64,000 nucleotides of DNA from Piscinibacter sp. HJYY11 (GCF_016735515.1 NZ_JAERQZ010000001.1:1674001-1738000); one strand, 5' to 3'; positions 1-10,588 are shown, counted from the stretch's first letter. The notes: a model not told the origin generated them from the letters alone. Translations and numbers: made by a program.

Positions 1-908
1 CGGCGCGGGCTTACGCTCTGTCGTCATCCAGCGAAGCGCCGCCACCGCGCGAGCGGCATGCACAAACGATGCAGCGCTTCTTCGACTCGGCACCAGCCGA
101 TTGGCTGCGCATGCCAGACGCCCTTTGGCTGGCACGCTACGAGCCTGAACTCGACAACCTGCGTGCCGCGCTCGCGTTCGCCTATTCGCGGCGCGACGAC
201 GCCCTTGCTGTGGTCTCGCTCGTCGGCTCAGCGGCGCCGCTGTGGCACCACCTGTCACTCTACGACGAGGCCCGCCGCTGGCACGAGCGCAGCGAAGCGC
301 TCGTGACCGACAACACCCCAGGGCCCCTGGCTGCGCGTTGGTGGCGGGCTGCACAGTGGGCGTGGACAGCAACCGACCCCGAGCGCGCGCGGGCTGCGGC
401 GGCCAAGGCGCAGGCACTGTACCGGCAGCTCGGCGACGTACACGGGCTCTATGCCGAGCTCACCGGCCTCGCCGGCATGTGGCGAGAGCCGAACCCAATG
501 GCCGATGCGGCCCTCAGCGAAGCCTTGGCGCTGGAAAGACCGGACTGGCCTGCGCGCGAACGCGCGTGGGGCCAGCGTGCGCGGGCCGACGTTGCACGAG
601 CCAACGGACGGATGGCCGAAAGCCGCATCGCTCGCGAAGCTGAGCTCTCGCTGCGCACGCAGGCAGGTGACGAGCGCGGCCGCCTGCGCGCCCTGGCCCT
701 TCTTGCTGAGCTGGCCGACGCCGAAAAATGCTTCGACGAAGCCATCGGCCGCTGGCAAGCACTGATTGGCGAGCTGCGCAGCCGACGATCAGCTGCAGCG
801 CTGGCATCGGCGCTGCGAGGGCTGGCAAAGGCCTTGACAGGAGCGGGGCGGATGCACGAAGCCGAGAACTGTCTCGCGGACGCGGCGAGGCTTGTTCCGA
901 CGCGCTGA
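1..908 (+). CDS. TPR-containing C-terminal part of a winged-helix/ATPase-type regulator (5' truncated by window)
   Basis: The frame is open from base 3 with no stop, so the gene begins upstream and only about 301 C-terminal residues are visible. The early residues (RAYAL, then an RERHA stretch) and the segment LARYEPELDNLRAAL resemble the junction after the NB-ARC-like ATPase in bacterial proteins that join a CadC/OmpR-type winged helix to an ATPase and TPR repeats. The rest is helical and Ala/Arg/Leu rich with TPR-like repeats and ends ADAARLVPTR. Such proteins act as cytoplasmic signal-responsive regulators; the ligand is unknown. It is convergent with the TIR operon. Family assignment is from the C-terminal half only. 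Confidence 0.6.
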   Translation, partial: ARAYALSSSSEAPPPRERHAQTMQRFFDSAPADWLRMPDALWLARYEPELDNLRAALAFAYSRRDDALAVVSLVGSAAPLWHHLSLYDEARRWHERSEALVTDNTPGPLAARWWRAAQWAWTATDPERARAAAAKAQALYRQLGDVHGLYAELTGLAGMWREPNPMADAALSEALALERPDWPARERAWGQRARADVARANGRMAESRIAREAELSLRTQAGDERGRLRALALLAELADAEKCFDEAIGRWQALIGELRSRRSAAALASALRGLAKALTGAGRMHEAENCLADAARLVPTR

Positions 909-1048
909 GGTGGCCATCTGGCGCGGTTCTGGATGATCGGGCCACTGGCCACCTTGGCGAGCTCTTGTTTGGTCAGAGGACGGAACAGACGGCCTTCAAG
1001 GTACATCTGCCGATTTGCCCCTCTGATCTAACTTTGACTACTCACAAT

Positions 1049-1420
1049 TTAGCGGTGCTGGTTCTGAACGATGGGGTCCAGTACTGCAGTCAAACCGGTC
1101 GCCACTTCCTTGACGCTAACGTTGTACGCATAGGCCAGACCGTCCGCGTTCTTGTTCTTCACGGTTGCCAACCTTCCTTCGCGATCAACCTTCACCTCAC
1201 CGAACGACTTTTTTGCGCCGGGGGAAGTGAAGACGATCGCCGACCCGTCAGTCACAAAGCTGTAGCCCCTGGTGTCGAGCTTCCACTGAATCGTCAACGG
1301 CGCGTTGTCGTACTGCGTCAGATCCAGAACCTCAGGCGTGACGGCAAGCTGAATGTGGAGGCCAGGGGCCTTGCGGTAGGCGACAACATGCACCGTGATG
1401 GTCTGTTCCTTCGAGGTCAT
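1049..1420 (-). CDS. Hypothetical 123-residue beta-rich protein, third gene of the SLOG-TIR operon
   Basis: I do not recognise a family. The protein has no signal peptide or membrane segment and is rich in alternating hydrophobic/polar strands (TITVHVVAYR, LTIQWKLDTRGY, SAIVFTS, GLAYAYNVSV), suggesting a small beta-sandwich or Ig-like fold. It ends LDPIVQNQHR. Its ATG overlaps the stop of the TIR gene (ATGA at 1420-1417), so translation is probably coupled. That makes it a likely partner of the TIR and SLOG proteins: chaperone, sensor, inhibitor or target-recognition subunit. A coding role is supported by the overlap and by ordinary amino-acid composition. Confidence 0.7.
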   Translation of the reverse strand: MTSKEQTITVHVVAYRKAPGLHIQLAVTPEVLDLTQYDNAPLTIQWKLDTRGYSFVTDGSAIVFTSPGAKKSFGEVKVDREGRLATVKNKNADGLAYAYNVSVKEVATGLTAVLDPIVQNQHR

Positions 1421-3615
1421 TTCTTAGCTCCTGATGTTTCATGTTGATATTCGCCCCCGCCCCGCACGGCGGCCAACTGCTTAGCAAGATCGGCGTATGC
1501 AGGGTGCCGATAGAAAGAACCTTCGATTCGTGCCGCCATGGCCCGTGCTTTCTGGACATCGCCCAGCTCAAGCGTCGCGCGCGCCAAAGGAGTCAAGATC
1601 GCCCCATCAGAAAGATCGGCATAGCGCATCAGCTCCAATTCGGCTCGCTGCCATGCGGCGCGAGCTTCCGCGGGCCGGAAACCCTTCCACAAAGATCCAA
1701 GGGAGACGGCAACGTTCGCGATGTCTATCGCCAAGCGAGAACGGTCAGGAGTGTCGGCCGTTAGCTTTCCACTCACCTCCGCAAGAAAGCGGTTCATGCG
1801 AACTGCCAAATCGGCACGCTCATCGCCGGCCGCCAGTGCGGCAGACAAAGTGAGCAAACGTGCGTTGAGCCGGACAGCGTACTGGACGCTCCAACTACCC
1901 GCACCATTGAACCCTTCGACGCAAGCCTTGCCGCGCCCAAGCTCCACTTTGGCTGCTTGTCGTTGCCCAAGAGCCAGCAGTATTTCGGTCTGCCGCAATC
2001 GCACGAAGCACTCATCGCCGCGCCAAAACAAGTTGTGCGGATCGATCGCAGTCAGCACTCTCACCGCTTGCAGACTTTGCGACACATGGTCTTGCGCGCT
2101 GGCGAGCCGCCCCATGGCCAACTCATAGTGGCTCAGCATGCTCCAACTAAGCAGGATCCCACGTTGAACCTGACTGTTTTCGCGCGCGCCCGGGGCCTGC
2201 CGTAGTACCTCAAGCTTGTTGCGTTGCTCCGCACTGGCTTTTTGATAGTTGCCCAATAACTCAAAGGCATCGGCCTGCCAACCATGAACCTGCGCAAGGT
2301 CGAAACGCAGGTCGGGCTTCTTTTCGACCAGTTCCACCAAGAGGCCTTCAGCGGATCCAAAGGATTGAAGTGCTGTCGTCGGCCTTTCGGTACCGAGTTG
2401 CACCATCCCGAGGTTGACACGTGCAAAGGCTACTTCTGCTAGCCAATCGAGATTGCCCTTGTCGATTGAACTCAACTGCTGCGCCAACCGAAGGTAATCT
2501 TCAAACTTTGCCTCTGCTGTCTTTGCATCTGACCTCTTCCAAGCCGCGTAGCCAACCCAGAAGACGCTCTGCGCGTGGTCGAAGATTCGCTGAGGGTCGC
2601 CCCGATCCTTCACAAGCAACCTTGCCGTCGTCTCCGCAGCCTGCTCGAACGCCTTCTGCGCCTCGACCGGCTGCCCTCTCAAATCGCGGATCTCGCCGAT
2701 CAGGTGCATCGCTCGTGACCGATGGCCCAGTGCGTTTGCGTCAAGCGTGCTGGCGTCCTGCCCGCTGTAGTACCCCAGCGCCTTCTCACCCACCGAGTCC
2801 AGCACCTCCAGCCGTCCCACCGGCTCGAGCTTCTTGCGCAGATCTCCCAGCATGAACTCGATCAGCCCTTCCGCCTGCTGCCGCTGATACTGCGCCTCGT
2901 TGCGCGCTTGAACCGCCATCACCGCGAGAAACGCAAAGACGACCACGCCGACCGCGGACGAAGCAGCCAACGCGGTGAGCCACCGCACGCGCCGCTGCAC
3001 ATCACGCCGCACCAGCTCATCGAACGGCACCCCGAGCATCCCGGCCAGCAGCTTGAGCGCCGCGCGATGCGCCCCATCGCCCTGCTTGCGCATGTCGGCG
3101 GCAATCGGCTCCAGCGTCTCGCCTTCGGCCTTGCCCTCGGGCGTCAGCGCCCGGCGCAGCGCCGGCGGGAAGCACTCCTCGGCCTCGCGCCCGGGCACGT
3201 CGCTCGCGAACGGCTCTCCACGCGCGATCAGCGCCAGCACACGCCGCTCGCCGTGCAGCTTCTTGAACTCGATGATTTCGCGGTTGACCCAGGGCGAGCG
3301 GGCCGAGTCGGGCGTGCACACCACGATGAGCCACCGGCTGCGTGTCAAGGCTTCCTGCACGCTGGCTTTCAGGTCGCTCCCGGCGTGCAGCTCGTCGCGG
3401 TCGCGGAAGACCGGCGACACGCGCGCCGGCACCGCGCCATGCGAGGTCTCGCGCCCTACCAGGCGCTTCGGCACGCGGTAGGTTTCGAGCTGCTTCTGCA
3501 GGCGCTTCGCGATGGCCTTGTCGTGGTGGCTGTAGCTCAGGAAGGCCCAGTACCGAAACGCCTCGCCCGCGTCAGGCCGCGACGGCTCCTGGGGCGAGAC
3601 CAGCCGCAGGTTCAC
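1417..3615 (-). CDS. TIR domain protein with one transmembrane helix and C-terminal TPR-like region
   Basis: The 732-residue protein starts at GTG 3615, which overlaps the SLOG stop codon (GTGA). The open frame continues upstream, but the overlap and the domain boundary decide the start. Residues about 21-150 form a TIR domain: FLSYSHHD (25-32), RDRDELHAGSD, then SPWVNREI with Glu113 in the place of the catalytic glutamate of NAD-cleaving TIR domains. A hydrophobic helix at about 201-227 (VRWLTALAASSAVGVVVFAF) would hold the TIR domain in the cytoplasm. About 500 residues follow with TPR-like helical repeats, which topology would place outside the cytoplasmic membrane. Bacterial TIR domains often make or degrade NAD-derived signals in anti-phage systems; activity here is inference. 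Confidence 0.85.
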   Translation of the reverse strand: MNLRLVSPQEPSRPDAGEAFRYWAFLSYSHHDKAIAKRLQKQLETYRVPKRLVGRETSHGAVPARVSPVFRDRDELHAGSDLKASVQEALTRSRWLIVVCTPDSARSPWVNREIIEFKKLHGERRVLALIARGEPFASDVPGREAEECFPPALRRALTPEGKAEGETLEPIAADMRKQGDGAHRAALKLLAGMLGVPFDELVRRDVQRRVRWLTALAASSAVGVVVFAFLAVMAVQARNEAQYQRQQAEGLIEFMLGDLRKKLEPVGRLEVLDSVGEKALGYYSGQDASTLDANALGHRSRAMHLIGEIRDLRGQPVEAQKAFEQAAETTARLLVKDRGDPQRIFDHAQSVFWVGYAAWKRSDAKTAEAKFEDYLRLAQQLSSIDKGNLDWLAEVAFARVNLGMVQLGTERPTTALQSFGSAEGLLVELVEKKPDLRFDLAQVHGWQADAFELLGNYQKASAEQRNKLEVLRQAPGARENSQVQRGILLSWSMLSHYELAMGRLASAQDHVSQSLQAVRVLTAIDPHNLFWRGDECFVRLRQTEILLALGQRQAAKVELGRGKACVEGFNGAGSWSVQYAVRLNARLLTLSAALAAGDERADLAVRMNRFLAEVSGKLTADTPDRSRLAIDIANVAVSLGSLWKGFRPAEARAAWQRAELELMRYADLSDGAILTPLARATLELGDVQKARAMAARIEGSFYRHPAYADLAKQLAAVRGGGEYQHETSGAKK

Positions 3616-4274
3616 CCCGCCCTCACCACGTGAGACACCACCGCCGCCAGTTGCGCCGGCCGGCACCGCCGGGCAGGCGCCCCTTCGTACGCACTCAGGC
3701 CCCGCACAGGCTGACCCTGCCGTTGCCAGATCAACACCGGCGCCGCATGCAGCGCCGTCGACACGTGCACCACTGGCATGCGCCTGAGGCACGCGGCGTC
3801 CACCACCTCGGCCGTGCCGCCAGGCCCTTGCGCCGGGCGGCCGTCCCAGAGGGCGAGCAAGAGGTCGGAGCGATCGAGCAGCGCCTGGCCGGCACGGTGG
3901 TAGGCCTGGGAATTGAAACCGTGGCGCCCCGGGAGCTCCGTCACACGCTCGGCTCGGCGCAGCAAGGCATCGAACTCGCGGCGCGACGCCGCGCTCGGGA
4001 AGTCGCGCGCGTACAGGTCGCGGTCGAAGGGCAGCACCGCGTGCAGGCCATAGCCTTCGTCGAGCGCGAGGCGCGCCACATGGCGATCGGCCCCTTCGGC
4101 CAGGCCGCACACCAGCATCAGCGACACCACGCCGAGCGCACGCGCACGCTCGGCGCCCTGCGCAAGCAGCGGCTGCACCTGCGGGGTGAGGCGGTCGAGC
4201 TGGCGTTGTGAGATTCGGTTCAAGCGATGCCCCGTCACACCGATGTTCAGACCCCGGGTCGCGTCTTGCGGCAC
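3612..4274 (-). CDS. SLOG/LOG-like Rossmann nucleotide-binding protein
   Basis: The 220-residue protein carries the marks of the SLOG (SMF/DprA-LOG) fold: GVTGHR near the N-terminus, GLAEGADRHVA at about 60, and a late ALWDGRP...GGTAEVV loop that would bind a nucleotide phosphate. SLOG domains are proposed to sense or process nucleotides and NAD derivatives and recur next to TIR proteins. The start is GTG 4274 or TTG 4277; an AGGGAGG ribosome-binding site lies just upstream of both. Its stop overlaps the TIR start. No effector domain (SIR2, nuclease, transmembrane helix) is fused to it, so it would act with its neighbours. Confidence 0.75.
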   Translation of the reverse strand: MPQDATRGLNIGVTGHRLNRISQRQLDRLTPQVQPLLAQGAERARALGVVSLMLVCGLAEGADRHVARLALDEGYGLHAVLPFDRDLYARDFPSAASRREFDALLRRAERVTELPGRHGFNSQAYHRAGQALLDRSDLLLALWDGRPAQGPGGTAEVVDAACLRRMPVVHVSTALHAAPVLIWQRQGQPVRGLSAYEGAPARRCRPAQLAAVVSHVVRAG

Positions 4275-4296
4275 CAAGCTGGCCTCCCTGCCGCAG

Positions 4297-4548
4297 TCAG
4301 TCGAGCTTGTCCTTGCTGATGGCGAGCCGCGGCTCCCGGAGCATAGATGACCTTGTGACGCTTTCCACACTTTGTGCCGTCGCCGGCCTCGCGGCGTGCG
4401 ACGCTGGCACCACAGCCGCCGCAGGCCCGGCCGCCGACGAAGCAGCGAATGCGGACGCCGCGAAGGCGGCAATCGCCAGCACCACGGCCAGGCTCCACAT
4501 GGCCGACAGCAGCACCGTGGCCGGGCGCTCGAACTGGGTCTTGAACAT
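4297..4548 (-). CDS. Small 83-residue membrane or exported protein
   Basis: It starts at ATG 4548 with GGAGAC seven bases upstream. A short basic N-terminus (MFKTQFERP) precedes a hydrophobic segment of about 25 residues (VLLSAMWSLAVVLAIAAFAA), either a signal anchor or a cleavable signal ending near AFAA. The tail of about 50 residues is Ala/Ser/Pro rich and then charged (SKDKLD). No family recognised. About 20 bases separate it from the SLOG gene, so it may be the first gene of the same operon, but it could equally be an independent conserved small protein. Confidence 0.6.
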   Translation of the reverse strand: MFKTQFERPATVLLSAMWSLAVVLAIAAFAASAFAASSAAGPAAAVVPASHAARPATAQSVESVTRSSMLREPRLAISKDKLD

Positions 4549-4702
4549 GGCGTCTCCGCAGGCGTGATAAGGGATGCCGGCACTGTCTTCCGGTCGCCCG
4601 CGGGCGTCTTGAACCGCACCTGAAAAGTCCTGAAACCGGCGGCGGCCGTGTCTGTCACGGCTTCGACAGCGACGACCCGGGGTGCCGCCTAAGATCGTTC
4701 GC

Positions 4703-5632
4703 ATGACCGACACCGCCTATGTGGCGCGGCGAGCAAGCCGCAGCGAATTCCTCCCCATCCGGGGCCTGAAGTACCACCTGCGCCACTGGGGCGACCCCGG
4801 CACCGTGAGCCCGGAGCGCCCGCCGCTCTTGATGATGCATGGCTGGATGGACGTAGGCGCGTCGTTCCAGTTCGTCGTCGACGCCCTCTCCGACGATCGC
4901 TATGTGGTCGCCGCCGACTGGCGCGGCTTCGGTCTCACCGAGACGCCCAATGAAGACAGCTACTGGTTCGCCGACTACCTGGGCGACCTGGACGGGATCG
5001 TCGATGCGGTGCTCAAGCCCTTCCCCGGGCTGGAACAGATCGACCTCGTGGGCCACAGCATGGGCGGCAACGTGGTCATGCTCTACGGCGGCGTTCGACC
5101 GGCGCGCATCCGCCGCCTGGTCAACCTCGAAGGCTTCGGCATGCCGGCCACGGTGCCCAAGATGGCGCCCAAGCGCTACACGGCGTGGCTCGACGAGCTG
5201 AAGCAGCCGGTCGAGATCCGGCCCTATGCCAGCCAGGCGGCCGTGGCCGCGCGCTTGCAAAAGACCAATCCCCTGCTACGCAGCGACCGCGCCCACTGGC
5301 TGGCCGGCCACTGGTCGAAGCAGGACGAAAACGGCCTGTGGCAGATCCTCGGCGACCCGGCCCACAAGCGCAGCAACCCGCTGCTCTACCAGCGTGACGA
5401 GGTGATGGCCTGCTGGGCCCAGATCACGGCCCCGCTGCTGTGGGTGGAAGGCGACCAGACCGACGCTGGCAAGTGGTGGAGCGGCCGCTACAGCAAGGAA
5501 GAGTTCCACGAGCGGCTGAAGGTTGTGGCCTCGCCGGTCACCAAGGCCGTGCTGGCCCCGGCCGGCCACATGCTTCACCACGATCAGCCCGAGGCATTGG
5601 CCCGGCACCTGGAGGCCTTCCTCGGGGCGTGA
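4703..5632 (+). CDS. Alpha/beta hydrolase
   Basis: The 309-residue alpha/beta hydrolase fold protein has HGWMD as the oxyanion-hole region (about 46), GHSMGG as the nucleophile elbow with Ser119, and a late GHMLHHD that carries the catalytic histidine. The C-terminus ends HLEAFLGA, typical of the family. The substrate cannot be deduced; esterase, epoxide hydrolase and haloalkane dehalogenase relatives share these motifs. I chose ATG 4703; GTG 4682 in frame is the alternative. There is no clear Shine-Dalgarno sequence, but TAAGAT ends seven bases before the ATG, so a leaderless or very short leader is possible. It is divergent from the TIR operon. Confidence 0.85.
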   Translation: MTDTAYVARRASRSEFLPIRGLKYHLRHWGDPGTVSPERPPLLMMHGWMDVGASFQFVVDALSDDRYVVAADWRGFGLTETPNEDSYWFADYLGDLDGIVDAVLKPFPGLEQIDLVGHSMGGNVVMLYGGVRPARIRRLVNLEGFGMPATVPKMAPKRYTAWLDELKQPVEIRPYASQAAVAARLQKTNPLLRSDRAHWLAGHWSKQDENGLWQILGDPAHKRSNPLLYQRDEVMACWAQITAPLLWVEGDQTDAGKWWSGRYSKEEFHERLKVVASPVTKAVLAPAGHMLHHDQPEALARHLEAFLGA

Positions 5633-5683
5633 GTTCTCCTCGGCGTGACACAATTGCGGGCTTCAGAAAACAAGGCCCGAATC

Positions 5684-6788
5684 ATGGACGTCGAACACAT
5701 CAATGCCATTGGCAACTCCCTGGCCGACCTGAGCAAACGCACGGTCGACCTTCGGGGGTATCTTTGACTACGACCGCAAAGCACTGCGGCTGAACGAAGT
5801 CAACGCCGCGCTGGAGAACCCCAAGGTCTGGGACGACCCCAAGCGCGCGCAGGAACTGGGGCGCGAGAAGCGCACGCTGGAGCAGGTGGTCGAGACCATC
5901 AACCACCTGACCACCAACCTGGCCGACAACTCCGAGCTGTACGACATGGCCAAGGCCGAGGGCGACGAAGGCTCGCTGCTGGCCATCGAGGCCGAGACGG
6001 CCAAGCTCGAAGAGACCGTCAAGCAGCTCGAATTCCGCCGGATGTTCAACAACCCGGCCGACCCGAGCAACTGCTTCATCGACATCCAGGCCGGCGCCGG
6101 CGGCACCGAGGCCTGCGACTGGGCCGGCATGCTGCTGCGCCAGTACCTCAAGTACTGCGAGCGCAAGGGCTTCAAGACGACGATGGAAGACGAGACGCCG
6201 GGCGACGTGGCCGGCATCAAGAGCGCCACCATCAAGGTGGAAGGCGACTACGCCTTCGGCCTGCTGCGCACCGAGACCGGCGTGCACCGCCTGGTGCGCA
6301 AGAGCCCGTTCGACTCGGCCGGCGGCCGCCACACGAGCTTCGCCTCGCTCTTCGTCTACCCCGAGGTCGACGACTCGATCGAGATCGAGATCAACCCGTC
6401 CGACGTGCGCACCGACACCTTCCGCGCCAGCGGCGCCGGCGGCCAGCACATCAACAAGACCGACTCGGCGGTGCGCCTCACGCACATCCCGACCGGCATC
6501 GTGGTGCAGTGCCAGGACGGCCGCAGCCAGCACAGCAACCGAGACGTGGCGTGGAAGCGCCTGCGCTCGCGCCTGTACGACCACGAGATGCGCAAGCGCA
6601 TGGAAGAGCAGCAGAAGCTCGAAGACGGCAAGACCGACGTAGGCTGGGGCCACCAGATCCGCTCTTACGTGCTCGACCAGAGCCGCATCAAGGACCTGCG
6701 CACCAACGTCGAGATCTCCAACACCCAGAAGGTGCTGGACGGCGACCTGGACGCCTTCATCGAAGCCAGCCTCAAGCAGGGCGTTTAA
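5684..6788 (+). CDS. prfB: Peptide chain release factor 2, with programmed +1 frameshift
   Basis: Recognises UGA and UAA stops on the ribosome and triggers peptide release. The first 27 codons run from ATG 5684 and end in an in-frame TGA at 5765-5767. Ribosomes shift +1 at CTT-T (5762-5765) after a Shine-Dalgarno-like GGGGG and TAT, then read GAC onward, giving 367 residues. Skipping the T at 5765 restores the frame of the rest of the protein. The tripeptide SPF (207-209) specifies UGA and GGQ (252-254) is the hydrolysis motif, at positions close to E. coli RF2. The frameshift makes the protein repress its own synthesis. About 20 bases separate it from pepN. Confidence 0.97.
5756..5768 (+). 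promoter_or_regulatory. Programmed +1 frameshift site of prfB
   Basis: The core reads GGG TAT CTT TGA C, matching the conserved RF2 recoding site: an internal Shine-Dalgarno-like G-run, the slippery CTT codon, and the UGA that RF2 itself reads. Low RF2 lets the ribosome pause and slip forward one base. Confidence 0.95.
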
Positions 6789-6809
6789 GACAAGAACGGA
6801 GACACACGA

Positions 6810-9505
6810 ATGCGTGAAGGCACCGCTCCCCTGATCCGCCGCGAAGACTACGCGCCGCCGGCGTACTGGATCCGCACGGTCGACCTGACCTTCGACCTCG
6901 ACCCGGTGAAGACGCTGGTCATCAACCGCATGCAGGTCGAGCGCAACACCGCGCTGCCGGCGCAGCCGCTGCGTCTGCATGGCGAAGACATCACGCTCAC
7001 GCGCGTGCTCGTGAACAACGAGTCGGTGTCGTTCCGCCATGAAGACGGCATGCTGGTGATCGACTCGCTGCCCGACACACCGTTCACGCTGGAGATCCGC
7101 AACACCTGCTGCCCGGAGAAGAACACGCAGCTGTCGGGCCTTTACACCTCGGGCGGCGGCTTCTTCACGCAGTGCGAGGCCGAAGGCTTCCGCCGCATCA
7201 CCTACTTCCTCGACCGGCCCGACGTGATGGCGGTCTACACGGTGACGCTGCGCGCCGCGAAGAAGCAGTACCCGGTGCTGCTCTCGAACGGCAACCTCGT
7301 CGAGCAGGGCGAGATGATGGCCGGCGTGTACGGCCCGCGGCATTACGCGAAGTGGCACGACCCGTTCCCGAAGCCGAGCTATCTCTTCGCGCTGGTCGCG
7401 GCCGACCTCGTCACGCGCGAGCAGCTGATCCGCACGCGCTCGGGCAAGGAGCACCTGCTGCAGGTGCACGTGCGCCGGGGTGACCTCGAGAAGACCGAGC
7501 ACGCGATGAACTCGCTGATCGCGTCAGTCGTGTGGGACGAAGCCCGCTTCGGCCTGCCGCTCGATCTGGAGCGTTTCATGATCGTCGCCGTGGGCGACTT
7601 CAACATGGGCGCGATGGAGAACAAGGGCTTGAACATCTTCAACACGAAGTACGTTCTGGCCAACCCGGCGACCGCCACCGACGCCGACTACGCCGGCATC
7701 GAGAGCGTGGTCGGCCACGAGTACTTCCACAACTGGACGGGCAACCGCATCACATGCCGGGACTGGTTCCAGCTGAGCCTGAAGGAGGGCCTCACGGTCT
7801 TCCGCGACCAGGAGTTCAGCATGGACATGGCCGGCACGCCTACCGCCCGCGCCGTGAAGCGCATCGAAGACGTGCGCACGCTGCGCCAAGTGCAGTTCCC
7901 CGAAGACGCCGGCTCCATGGCCCACCCGGTGCGGCCCGACAGCTACGTCGAGATCAACAACTTCTACACCGCCACCGTCTACGAGAAGGGATCGGAGGTG
8001 GTGCGCATGATGCAGACCCTGGTCGGCCGGGACGGCTTCGCCAAGGGCATCACCAAATACTTCGAGCGCCACGACGGCCAGGCCGTGACCTGCGACGACT
8101 TCGCGCAGGCCATCGCGGATGCCAACCCCGAGAGCCCGCTCGCTGCCCTTCTGACGCAGTTCAAGCGCTGGTACAGCCAGGCCGGCACGCCGCGCGTCAC
8201 CGCGCGCGGCCGCTACGACGCGCACACCCGCACCTACACGCTGGGCATCGAGCAAAACGCCCTGCCCTCGCCCGGCCAGCCGGTGAAGCAGGCGTATGTG
8301 ATCCCGCTCGCGATGGGGCTCGTCGGCCGCGACGGCACCGCACTGCCGCTGCAACTGGAAGGCGAATCGGCGCCGGTCGGCACCGAGCGTGTGCTGGTGC
8401 TCAACGAAGCGCGCAGCTTCTTCACCTTCGTCAACGTCGACCAGGAGCCGGTGCCCTCGCTGCTGCGCGGCTTCTCGGCGCCGGTGGTGCTCAACGACCA
8501 CCTGAGCGACGCCGACCTGCTGGTGCTGCTGCAGCACGACTCCGACGCCTTCAACCGCTGGGAAGCCGGCCAGCGCCTCGCGCTGAACCGCCTGCTCGCC
8601 GCGGTGAACGGCACCGGCCCCGCCCAGCTCGACGACGCGTTCATCGACGCCATGCGCTCGGTGCTGCGCCATCCCGAGCTCGATGCTGCCTTCAAGGACC
8701 TCGCCCTCACGCTGCCGAGCGAAGGCTACGTGGCCGAACAGCTGACCACCGTCGACCCGCAGCGCATCCACGCGGTGCGCGAAGGCATGCTGCTGCAACT
8801 GGCGCAGGCCCTGCGTGCCGACTGGGAGTGGGCGTACGAAGCGCACCAGGTCAAGGGCGGTTACTCGCCTGACCCGATCTCTTCGGGCCGCCGCGCACTG
8901 GCGAACCTGGCACTGGCGATGCTGTGCCGCGACGCCGTGGCCCGCCACGACGCCGTGTGGCCCGGCCGCGCCTACGAGCGCTTCAAGGACGCCGGCAACA
9001 TGACCGACCGCCAGGGCGCCCTCGTGGCCCTGGTGCATGCGCACTCCGAGCTGGCCGAGCTGGCACTGCAGCGCTTCCACACCCTGTTCAAGGACGAGGC
9101 CCTCGTCATCGACAAGTGGTTCGCCCTGCAAGCCACCGCGCCCGAGAAGGATGGCCGTGTGTTCGAGCGCGCCAAGATCCTGCTCAAGCACCCGGACTTC
9201 TCGCTCAAGAACCCCAACCGCGCCCGCAGCCTGATCGCCGCGCTGTGCATGAACAACCCGGCCGCCTTCCATCGCGCCGATGCGGCGGGCTATGTGTTCT
9301 GGGCCGAGCGCATCCTCGAGCTCGACAGCATCAACCCGCAACTCGCCGCCCGCCTGGCGCGCGTCATGGACCGCTGGACGCAGCTGGCCGAGCCCTACCG
9401 GTCAGCGGCAGGCGAAGCGCTGCGCCGCGTGGCCGCCAAACCGGATCTGTCGAGCGACGTCGCCGAGATCGTCAACCGCGCCCTTCAACAAGAGACGACC
9501 ACAGC

Positions 9506-9509
<4 letters not shown>
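6810..9509 (+). CDS. pepN: Aminopeptidase N (M1 family zinc metallopeptidase)
   Basis: The 899-residue cytoplasmic exopeptidase removes N-terminal residues from peptides. The GAMEN exopeptidase motif is at 267-271 and the zinc site HEYFH at 303-307, with the third ligand Glu in the NEGL-equivalent [13 protein letters not shown] stretch. Length and order match E. coli-type PepN, including the helical C-terminal domain. A GGAGA ribosome-binding site precedes ATG 6810. Its TGA stop overlaps the ATG of fbp (ATGA at 9506-9509), so the two genes are co-translated in an operon after prfB. Confidence 0.96.
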
Positions 9510-10522
<1,013 letters not shown>

Positions 10523-10530
10523 GGCGAACC

Positions 10531-10564
10531 CCGCGGGCCGTCGCAACCGCGACATGGCCCGCGG
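10531..10564 (+). terminator. GC-rich stem-loop after fbp
   Basis: Outer arms CCGCGGGCC / GGCCCGCGG (9 bp) enclose an inner GTCGC-AACC-GCGAC hairpin. No T-tract follows, so this may be a mRNA-stabilising or Rho-assisted 3' structure rather than a classical intrinsic terminator. Confidence 0.45.
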
Positions 10565-10588
10565 CCGCGGAGCCAGGACAATCCGCGC

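Noticed and set aside
905..1006. Minus-strand segment beginning MYLEGRLFRPLTKQELAK between the first gene and the TIR operon
   Set aside because: Only about 34 residues before it runs antisense into the TPR gene; looks like a remnant at best and cannot be supported as a gene.
1417..4110. Upstream extension of the TIR gene to 4110
   Set aside because: It overlaps the SLOG gene completely; the GTGA overlap and family boundary give the start at 3615.
1049..4274. Canonical Thoeris system
   Set aside because: The SLOG protein has no SIR2 domain and the TIR protein is membrane-tethered with TPRs; only the TIR/SLOG pairing is shared.
5684..5767. prfB might be a pseudogene or sequencing error because of the early TGA
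   Set aside because: The codons before and after the TGA and the slippery CTT site match the known RF2 recoding signal; the shifted frame gives an intact RF2.
5700..9341. Long minus-strand open frames across prfB and pepN
   Set aside because: Compositionally odd (His/Arg/Leu/Val rich) with no recognised domains; mirror images of real genes.
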